Shown here: positions 54,039 to 61,151 of the stretch, one piece after another
Layout of the letters: each line of letters begins with the position of its first letter
How positions within the stretch are numbered: the first letter of the stretch is position 1
Assembly (NCBI RefSeq): GCF_013141725.1
Contig: NZ_WHNZ01000045.1
Location: 1-64,000, forward strand
Length of the DNA stretch: 64,000 nt
DNA from: Paenibacillus planticolens
GTDB taxonomy: Bacteria > Bacillota > Bacilli > Paenibacillales > NBRC-103111
Direction: 5' to 3'
Notes under the pieces: generated by a model
The model's database searches: none
What the model was told of the DNA's origin: nothing
The model's input: the letters and a program-made list of their open reading frames with translations, nothing else
Translations under genes and position numbers: made by a program

Positions 54039-54332
54039 CTAAACCAAGTAAATGACGGAAACCAGCTTTTCCCCATCATGAACCTTCAACACATGATTTC
54101 CCGGGTCGTGGCGAACCGAGCCCACACCGATCTGCATCACAGGGCTGCTTCCTAATCCATAGAAAATATCGTCAGCCAACGTACGCAGGCATTCCTCCTG
54201 CTCATTCTGCTCAAGCTCCTGCCAGTCGTCCGCGTTCATGTCCAGCAGCTCATAGAAACCGTCCACCATCTCAATGCCGCGCACGAAATCCGTCACAATG
54301 TCCTTATATTCTCTTCCGAATTTTATACCCAT
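54039..54332 (-). CDS. small acidic protein of unknown function
   Basis: 97 residues, soluble and acidic: GIKFGREYKDIVTDFVRGIEM is helical, and HDPGNHVLKVHDGEKLVSVIYLV forms C-terminal strands. I recognise no family. GGGAGA before ATG at 54332 supports the start. It precedes the SWIM gene divergently by about 190 bases. Confidence 0.65.
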   Translation of the reverse strand: MGIKFGREYKDIVTDFVRGIEMVDGFYELLDMNADDWQELEQNEQEECLRTLADDIFYGLGSSPVMQIGVGSVRHDPGNHVLKVHDGEKLVSVIYLV

Positions 54333-54523
54333 GATCAAGTCTCCCTTCGGTAGCTAACCTTCTGTCTTCACTTTATCATATTATAGGTTGGAATGCAGGG
54401 TTAACCGATTTTCCCCCGGATAAAAAAATACCGTTTGGCATAAACTGTGGAAATGGGCAATTTCGGAAAAAATCTGTTACTATGGAAGAAGGAATGTACC
54501 GCTCGGAGGGTAGGAAAGCACAC

Positions 54524-56116
54524 ATGCTGAAACTGCAGATTCCCAAAAATCGAATGAACTACCTAATCAAGCAAATCCCGCTGCATTTCGATGCTGCCGT
54601 TCTGGAGCAGGGCTGGGAGTACTATCATAAAGGCCGTGTGGCGGATGTCGATCTGAAGGGCACCAGCATTCAGGCGACGGTTGCAGGCAAGAGACTGCAC
54701 AACGCGACGGTGAATTTGGAACATTTTGCGGACAGCTCCTGCAGCTGTTCCTTTGATGGCTTTTGCCAGCATATCGGGGCAACGTTCTTCAGCTTGTACG
54801 CCCCTTATGGACGGCCGGAGCTGCTTCTTCAACAGTTAAAGCAACAAATATACGCCCGGAAAAGGCCCGTACGCGGCGCTTCCCCGGCACAGGAACGCAA
54901 AGAGGCCGCCAAGGCGAACAAACCCGAGGAAACGGCTCTGCCCGCTGATTGGCATCGTTTTTTCGAAGGCAGATTTCATGGCTTTTCGATTTCGCATCAG
55001 CACTCCATTGAAACGTTCTATGACTCTGCGTTGGAGTCGCTGCCAGGATTTGCGGCCGATTGGAAGAGCTCGATGCGCGAAATCTACATGCTTCATATCG
55101 TGCTTTTCATGATGCGCAAAATCGAACAATTTTATCAGGAGACCAAAAGCTCCTATTTGTCTTATTATCACGAAAACGGCTGCAAAATCGCCGCAAAAAA
55201 CTGCGAAGACAAGCTCACCGAGCTTGCCCAGGGGATGGATATGAACGCCATCTTCGCGGCTGAGCCCAAACACCTTCTTGCTACGCTGAAAATGCTCGGG
55301 GAATTCGCGCTGCAGGGCAAAGACAGCCCGATCGACTGGCTGTTCGTGTATCGCTTCATCTGGTGGAAGCTGTCCGGCCAAAAAGAGGCGCAGAAAGAGG
55401 AGATTCAACGACTTGATGCCCTGCTTTCAAAAAAGGAACAGCTTGCCAGGAAGAAAGATGCGCTGATTGCAGCAAGAGCTCATTTTCACATTATTCAGGG
55501 GGATACGGACAGCGCCTTCAAGTTGCTGGAGCTTCTGGCTCATCCCAACGCGAAGGATTATTTCCTGTACCTGAATTATTATTATAACGATAAACAGTGG
55601 AACAGCATGCTGGTATGGCTGCGCTGGTTGTTTAAGTCCATTGCGCAGGCCAATCACGATGATTTCCGGACCTTTTGCCAATATTGGCTCGATACCACGA
55701 AGCACTTGGAGTCCGATAGCGAATGGGTACAGGTCATGGAGTCTCTGCTGCCTCGCTCGTATTATTATTACACAGCCTATTTGCTGCAGACCAAACGGTA
55801 CCGCCAATGGGTGGATTTACAGCTCGCAAACCGCATTTCGCCACTGAACCTGTACACGCTGGAGCTGAAAGCGATCGAAGAGCACGATGCAGCTTTGCTC
55901 CTTCCTCTGTATCATCAAGCGGCGGAACGGGCCGTTCTGGAGAAAAACAGAGCTTCCTACAAGACTGCCGTCCGTCTTCTGAAGAAGCTTCATGCTCTTT
56001 ACAAACAATTAGGCCAAAACGATCGCTGGGAGCACTATGTGTACCGTTTAGCGGATAAATTCTCACGCTTGCGTGCCTTCCAAGAAGAGCTCAAGAAAGG
56101 AAAATGGATCCGATGA
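54524..56116 (+). CDS. SWIM zinc-finger protein
   Basis: 530 residues. The SWIM motif is C73-S-C75-x5-C81-Q-H83, in SSCSCSFDGFCQHIGA. The rest is helical and TPR-like (repeats around residues 300-500, such as DSAFKLLELLAHPNAKDYFLY). SWIM domains bind DNA or protein. The gene overlaps the SNF2 helicase gene by 13 bases. SWIM proteins are regular partners of bacterial SNF2 ATPases, so the two probably form one complex. AGGAAAG fixes the start. Confidence 0.9.
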   Translation: MLKLQIPKNRMNYLIKQIPLHFDAAVLEQGWEYYHKGRVADVDLKGTSIQATVAGKRLHNATVNLEHFADSSCSCSFDGFCQHIGATFFSLYAPYGRPELLLQQLKQQIYARKRPVRGASPAQERKEAAKANKPEETALPADWHRFFEGRFHGFSISHQHSIETFYDSALESLPGFAADWKSSMREIYMLHIVLFMMRKIEQFYQETKSSYLSYYHENGCKIAAKNCEDKLTELAQGMDMNAIFAAEPKHLLATLKMLGEFALQGKDSPIDWLFVYRFIWWKLSGQKEAQKEEIQRLDALLSKKEQLARKKDALIAARAHFHIIQGDTDSAFKLLELLAHPNAKDYFLYLNYYYNDKQWNSMLVWLRWLFKSIAQANHDDFRTFCQYWLDTTKHLESDSEWVQVMESLLPRSYYYYTAYLLQTKRYRQWVDLQLANRISPLNLYTLELKAIEEHDAALLLPLYHQAAERAVLEKNRASYKTAVRLLKKLHALYKQLGQNDRWEHYVYRLADKFSRLRAFQEELKKGKWIR

Positions 56117-58977
56117 TCGAAACCAGCGCGCTGACGGTTCATGTCAATTCCCTTCCCGGCGGCTCCTTGTTCCTATGGGGATCTCGCGAGAACGGCGGCA
56201 TTTGGGACGCCCTTGATTTGAAAAATATGCTCTTTGCCTGGCACCGCTCTTCCTTCTACGGCACCTTCATGGAGCCGAGCGAATGGCAAAATCGCGAAGG
56301 CATTGAGCTGCAGCCCCTTGAGGCGCTTGACTATTTCAGCGATCCGCAGCCTGTCCAGCATCTGCAGCTGAGCTGGCATCAAGACTGCGCGGATTTCATT
56401 CGCTTAGCGCCTGCGGTTCGCGAGGCACTGGCAGCCGGAAGCTTCATGCCGGATTATGAGAAATGGAAAGCGGGCGAGATCGGCTGGAAGCTACAGCTTC
56501 CAACCGACCTGCAATCGCTGGAATCGCCAGCCGTTTCCCGCTGGATTCATGCGCTCATCCCCGAATGGGTGGACGCTGACGGCATGATGAAAGATAATTT
56601 GCGCAAACTCGAATCCGCTTATCCGCTCATGCGCCGCGGTGAAATCGCCGCCGATCTCTGGCTCGACGAGGAGGACTGGCTCGTCGCCATCGGTTGGCGC
56701 CAAGACCGGTCGCCTATGCGCACGTGCCTGCAGCTCGCAGAGCCGGACCTGGCGCACAGCGCCGGCTGGCAGCTGCGCGTACTGCTGCAGGACCGGCTTG
56801 CGCCGGAGGTGCTGCGCACGGTGACGCCCGCCGGCGAGCCGGTGCCGGGCGAACTGCCGCTGCCGGAAGCATGGCAGCCGGAGCTGAGCCGCGTTGAGCG
56901 CGACGCGGCCAAATGGGTACGCATCCTGCCGTGGCTGGATGCGGGCGAAGGCGCCCTCCGTCAGACGCTGACGGAGGAGGAGGCTTGGCGCTTCCTCGCA
57001 GAGGGAAGCGTGCGGCTCGTGGAGGCCGGGACGAGTGTGTTCCTCCCGGCCTGGTGGGAGCGCATCCGCAAGATGAAGCCGAAGCTGCGCGCGAAGATCA
57101 AGTCTTCCGTCGGTTCGGGACGGGAGACGATGTTCGGGCTCACCCAGTTGATGCAATTCGACTGGAAGCTGGCTGTCGGCGACTTGGAGCTGACGGAAGA
57201 GGAATTCCGTCTGCTGCTTGAGGAGAAGCGCAAGCTGATTCAGATTCGCGGCAACTGGATTCAGCTCGACCCGAAATTCATGGCGCAAGTCGAGCAAATC
57301 ATGAAGCAGGTGCAGAAGAAGCAGGGCCTCTCCTTCCGCGATGTGCTGGAGCTGCATTTCGCCGGCGATGCAGCCGGGCTGCTTCCTGAAGAGGACGATC
57401 CCGATGCGATGCGCTACATCGAGATGGAGGTCGAGCTGAACGAACAGCTGCGCCACATGGTCGATCAGCTGACACAAACGGCGGCGATTCCTACGGTGGA
57501 GCCGCCGCCCAGCTTTCAAGGCTCCCTGCGCCACTATCAAGTGGACGGGATTTCTTGGCTGCTGTTCCTGCGGCGCTTCGGCCTCGGCGGCTGCTTAGCC
57601 GATGACATGGGGCTCGGCAAAACGATCCAATGGATCACCTATCTGCTCACGGTCAAAGAGACCGAGCAGCCTGTCGCACCTTCCCTGCTCATTTGCCCGA
57701 CCTCTGTTCTTGGCAACTGGCAGATGGAGCTGAAACGTTTTGCCCCCTCGCTGAAAGTGCATCTGCACTATGGACCTCAGCGTTTAAAAGGAGCTGCCTT
57801 TACAGAAGCAGTCGGCAACATTGATTTAGTACTGACTTCATATACGCTCTCCCATCTGGATGAAGCGGAGCTTGGCGGCATCGCCTGGAACTCCATTTGT
57901 CTGGACGAAGCGCAAAATATAAAAAATGCTTATACGAAGCAAGCCTCTGCGATCCGCCGCTTGAACGGCTACCACCGCATTGCTTTGACGGGTACGCCGA
58001 TCGAGAACCGGCTCACGGAACTATGGTCGATCTTCGACTTCGCGAATCCCGGTTATCTCGGCACGGTGCGCGAATTTACGCATCGCTACGTGAATGCGAT
58101 CGAGAAAACGCGCGATAGCGAGATCATCGGCAAAGTTCAGAAACTGATCCGCCCGTTCCTGCTGCGCCGCGAGAAGAAAGACCCGGCGATTCAGCTGGAT
58201 CTGCCCGAAAAGAACGAGTCCAAAACGTTCATCTCGCTGACCGCCGAGCAGGGCTCGTTATACGAAAACTATATCCAGGACATGTTCGACAAGTTGGATA
58301 CGCTCTCCGCGATGGAGCGGCGCGGGCTCATCCTCGCCGCGCTGACGAAGCTCAAGCAGGTGTGCAACCACCCTGCTTTGCTGCTCAAGGAAGGACTGTC
58401 CGCCCCGTGGAGCGGACGCTCGAACAAGCTGGAGCGCCTGCTGGAAATGGTCCAGGAGCTGCGCCAAGAAGGCGACAAATGCCTGATCTTCACGCAATTT
58501 GTCGAGACCGGCAACCTGCTTCAGCATGTGCTCCAGCAGGAGCTGGGCGAACCTGTGTTGTTCCTGCATGGCGGAACAACCAAAACCGGGCGCGATAGCA
58601 TGATCGCGCACTTCCAGGATACTGATGACCGGCCGGCGGAGGAGCAGCGCAATGTGTTTATTCTTTCGCTGAAGGCCGGGGGCATCGGACTCAATTTGAC
58701 GGCGGCGAACCATGTGTTCCACTATGATCGCTGGTGGAATCCCGCCGTCGAGAATCAAGCGACGGACCGCGCCTTCCGTATTGGGCAGACGCGCCATGTG
58801 CAGGTGCACAAGTTCGTCACGCTCGGCACGCTGGAAGAGCGCATCGACGAGATGATCGAGCGCAAGCTCGGCCTCAGCCAGCAGATCGTCGGCTCCGGCG
58901 AGAACTGGATCACCGAGCTGTCGACTGACGAGCTGCGTGATTTGTTCTCGCTGCGCCGCGAGTGGGTTGAGGCGTAG
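56104..58977 (+). CDS. SNF2/RapA-type DNA-dependent ATPase
   Basis: 957 residues. The N-terminal half (about 1-480) is the bacterial SNF2-associated region. The ATPase has K506 in DDMGLGKTIQ, the DEAQ box ICLDEAQNIKN, TGTPIENRL, and motifs V-VI in LKAGGIGLNL and QATDRAFRIGQ. No accessory HIRAN or bromodomain is visible. It should remodel protein-DNA contacts, perhaps RNA polymerase or damage complexes, with the SWIM protein as partner. Frame quality is even throughout. Confidence 0.95.
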   Translation: MDPMIETSALTVHVNSLPGGSLFLWGSRENGGIWDALDLKNMLFAWHRSSFYGTFMEPSEWQNREGIELQPLEALDYFSDPQPVQHLQLSWHQDCADFIRLAPAVREALAAGSFMPDYEKWKAGEIGWKLQLPTDLQSLESPAVSRWIHALIPEWVDADGMMKDNLRKLESAYPLMRRGEIAADLWLDEEDWLVAIGWRQDRSPMRTCLQLAEPDLAHSAGWQLRVLLQDRLAPEVLRTVTPAGEPVPGELPLPEAWQPELSRVERDAAKWVRILPWLDAGEGALRQTLTEEEAWRFLAEGSVRLVEAGTSVFLPAWWERIRKMKPKLRAKIKSSVGSGRETMFGLTQLMQFDWKLAVGDLELTEEEFRLLLEEKRKLIQIRGNWIQLDPKFMAQVEQIMKQVQKKQGLSFRDVLELHFAGDAAGLLPEEDDPDAMRYIEMEVELNEQLRHMVDQLTQTAAIPTVEPPPSFQGSLRHYQVDGISWLLFLRRFGLGGCLADDMGLGKTIQWITYLLTVKETEQPVAPSLLICPTSVLGNWQMELKRFAPSLKVHLHYGPQRLKGAAFTEAVGNIDLVLTSYTLSHLDEAELGGIAWNSICLDEAQNIKNAYTKQASAIRRLNGYHRIALTGTPIENRLTELWSIFDFANPGYLGTVREFTHRYVNAIEKTRDSEIIGKVQKLIRPFLLRREKKDPAIQLDLPEKNESKTFISLTAEQGSLYENYIQDMFDKLDTLSAMERRGLILAALTKLKQVCNHPALLLKEGLSAPWSGRSNKLERLLEMVQELRQEGDKCLIFTQFVETGNLLQHVLQQELGEPVLFLHGGTTKTGRDSMIAHFQDTDDRPAEEQRNVFILSLKAGGIGLNLTAANHVFHYDRWWNPAVENQATDRAFRIGQTRHVQVHKFVTLGTLEERIDEMIERKLGLSQQIVGSGENWITELSTDELRDLFSLRREWVEA

Positions 58978-59120
58978 GCCGTGCTGAGCGCCGTGGATGC
59001 GGCGGCCCCGGTGGTCTCGGCGGATGCTGGTGCAGAGGCATCAAGCAGCATCGTCGCGACGGACGTATTGTTCCGTTAGCGGACTTTGTTTGAACCATGC
59101 GCGAGTCCGCGCTATATAAG

Positions 59121-59296
59121 GGAACTGCAGGCCGCTATTTAGGCCAAAAACGGAGTTTTCACAGTTTCAGGGGAACTGCAGGGCCTTATTTCACTGAAAT
59201 GAGCCCTTTTCTAACCAAAACGGCAAAATAGAGGATCACAGTTCCCCATCGCTGGCTCCAAGAGCTATTATCGGTGGAATAGCGTCCTCTCGTTCC
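59121..59296. repeat. four-unit inverted-repeat element, GGAACT class, copy 2
   Basis: GGAAC at 59121 and 59172 and GTTCC at 59241 and 59292 give spacings of 51, 69 and 51, identical to the copy at 18522-18697. Internal text is also alike (GGGCCTTATTT, AAATAG). A short AGCGGACT/AGTCCGC hairpin lies just before it (59086-59113). There is no credible gene in 58978-59741. Confidence 0.85.
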
Positions 59297-59369
59297 TTTA
59301 ACTTTGAAGGGAGCTGGGCACGCGTTTTATGCGTCTTTTGTGCCTCCCCATTCCCATGTGACAAGAAAA

Positions 59370-59402
59370 GACCGTCTAGCTTAATGCCTGACGGTCTTTC
59401 TC
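59370..59402. terminator. hairpin between the repeat elements, possible SNF2-gene terminator
   Basis: AAAGACCGTC and GACGGTCTTT form a 10-bp stem. A similar AGACCGT hairpin opens the element at 47876, so it may belong to the repeat rather than to the gene. Confidence 0.7.
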
Positions 59403-59405
59403 TAC

Positions 59406-59690
59406 GTTGTATGTCGTACCACAGTATTGCTGTATTGTCTCTTTGTTCCACTCTATGTTGTACTTTGTACCACAGCATTCCTGTATTGTGTCTCTGTTCC
59501 ACTCTATGTTGTATTCCGTACAACATTATTTCTGTATTTCCGCCCCTGCTCCACCCTATATTGTACAAAGTACAACGTTTCGGGCTGAATTAGACTGTTT
59601 TCGGGCTATTTCATCAAAATGAGTGTATGTTGTACAATGAACGGCGGGATGGCGAGGTGAATACCACCTTTACATTGTACTTTATACAAC
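59406..59690. repeat. expanded inverted-repeat element, GTTGTAY class, copy 2
   Basis: Six palindromes are centred at 59414, 59465, 59516, 59568, 59637 and 59682, spacings 51, 51, 52, 69 and 45. The first three units are near-identical 51-bp tandem repeats, each starting YCTAYGTTGTAY. The fourth, ATTGTACAAAGTACAAC, is the most perfect. The right part resembles the four-unit element at 47.9 kb. Because the text between palindromes also repeats, it is not a CRISPR array. Confidence 0.9.
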
Positions 59691-59741
59691 GAAGCCAAGC
59701 GTTAAAGAGGCATCTCTACCTTGTCGTAGTTGTGCCTCTGC

Positions 59742-60947
59742 CTAAATCATCAAATCCAAAAACAAATAATACCCATCACCCAACGCACAGGAGTAGGTCT
59801 GAATTTGATGCGAAGTATCCAAATCTGTGTATACTTGTGATAAAGTTCCTTGCTTTTGCAGGTTCATCATAAGGATGTTGGAGATGAAATACGGACGCCA
59901 CGTCCAGTTCGCTCCGCGGTAGCTTTCATCTTTGTTCCAGGCATCGTTTTTGCGGATGTAGTTGGAAGAAATTTGAGAGCCGTCCTCCATGCATATGTAA
60001 ATCCGTATACAATTACCGGTCACGGTATTAATCGTATGTTCAATAAGCCGGTCCGCATCTTCCGCCGATACAATTCGAGAAGCCGATTGGGTGAGTGCGT
60101 CCAAATTTCGATGAATGGCTGACAGGTGGCTGTTCCGTTGAAACTCGCCTTGGCCGAACAGGTTCATTTCTTCTTTGAGCAGCGGCTTGAAAGCATCCTT
60201 ATATTGCAGGTACGGCTCTGCTTTGGAAAAGAGGTAGCCTTGAACATACCTGGCTCCCACTTGCAGCGCACTGTGCAGCTCCTGCTTCGTTTCAACTCCT
60301 TCCACGAGCAGGGAGGCGCCCATTTGAGCCGCCAGAATGGAGAAGGATTGCATCAATGCTTTATAACCCGCGTGGATCGCGCTTTTTTTCAATATATTCA
60401 GATCGATTTTCAATATTTTTGGCTGTAAGCTGGCGATGCGGTCAAAGTTGCTGAATCCGCTGCCTACATCATCTATCGCGATGGTACAGCCGAATTCCCG
60501 ATACAGTTCCACAATTTGGGTAAGCTCATGCAGCTTCCCTGTGAACTCTTCTTCCGTAATCTCAATCACGATACGCGCCGGATTGATGTCATATTTTCGC
60601 AATAGTTCTATCGTAGGCAGTACACCCGTGCGTTTATAGGTCCGATAAATCCAGGACGGTTTTAAATTAATAAATAATGAACTTTGGTCGTGCGTGGAGG
60701 CAAGCTGTTCAATCGCCAGCTCCCTTAGGTGTCGATCGATGAGTAGCTGCACATCTTCCGGAATATCAGGGTTTTTGAAAAAAGGCCCCAAGCTTTCGAC
60801 ATGATCTCCGCCAATTCGCCTGCCCAGCGTCTCGTAGCCGATGATCTCCTGCGTCTGAAGAGAAAGAATGGGCTGGAAGAATGGACGTACTTCATGTCTC
60901 AGCGGAATCCTGCTGTCATTAACCTGCACGGTATGCGCCCTCCTCAT
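59742..60947 (-). CDS. EAL-domain protein, YkuI-like
   Basis: 401 residues. The EAL domain (about 15-255) has ETL in place of EAL (GYETLGR), keeps the metal-binding E and D (ITEEEF, IDDVGSGFSNF, KIDLN) and the VEGVET loop, so it could still hydrolyse or only bind c-di-GMP. The C-terminal 130 residues form a PAS-like domain, as in YkuI of B. subtilis. GGAGG before ATG at 60947 sets the start. It is divergent from the histidine kinase gene. Confidence 0.88.
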   Translation of the reverse strand: MRRAHTVQVNDSRIPLRHEVRPFFQPILSLQTQEIIGYETLGRRIGGDHVESLGPFFKNPDIPEDVQLLIDRHLRELAIEQLASTHDQSSLFINLKPSWIYRTYKRTGVLPTIELLRKYDINPARIVIEITEEEFTGKLHELTQIVELYREFGCTIAIDDVGSGFSNFDRIASLQPKILKIDLNILKKSAIHAGYKALMQSFSILAAQMGASLLVEGVETKQELHSALQVGARYVQGYLFSKAEPYLQYKDAFKPLLKEEMNLFGQGEFQRNSHLSAIHRNLDALTQSASRIVSAEDADRLIEHTINTVTGNCIRIYICMEDGSQISSNYIRKNDAWNKDESYRGANWTWRPYFISNILMMNLQKQGTLSQVYTDLDTSHQIQTYSCALGDGYYLFLDLMI

Positions 60948-61151
60948 CTGAACCTCCATGTTGTCAAACGTAACATGAACCTGGTAATGAATAGTATTGT
61001 AAACGACATTGTCGATTCTTGCAATCCAATTCATGGGAGAAAACATAACACAATTGTGATTTGAAGGAATATTGTTGAGTCTTGTCGAATTTCATTTTAG
61101 AAATCTCAATCCATCATTTATTCTATATAGAATTCAGGTGACCAAGTGGCT

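Noticed and set aside
54524..58977. The SWIM-SNF2 pair as part of a phage-defence island
   Set aside because: No restriction, methylase, nuclease or other defence gene is adjacent, so only a general remodelling role is supported.
59236..59622. Open frames with Cys- and Leu-rich repeats over the 59.4-kb element
   Set aside because: They arise from the tandem 51-bp units (51 is a multiple of 3) and have no family or start signal.
59406..59690. CRISPR-like array of palindromic repeats with about 34-base spacers
   Set aside because: The sequences between repeats are themselves repeated, the palindromes vary, and no cas gene is near.
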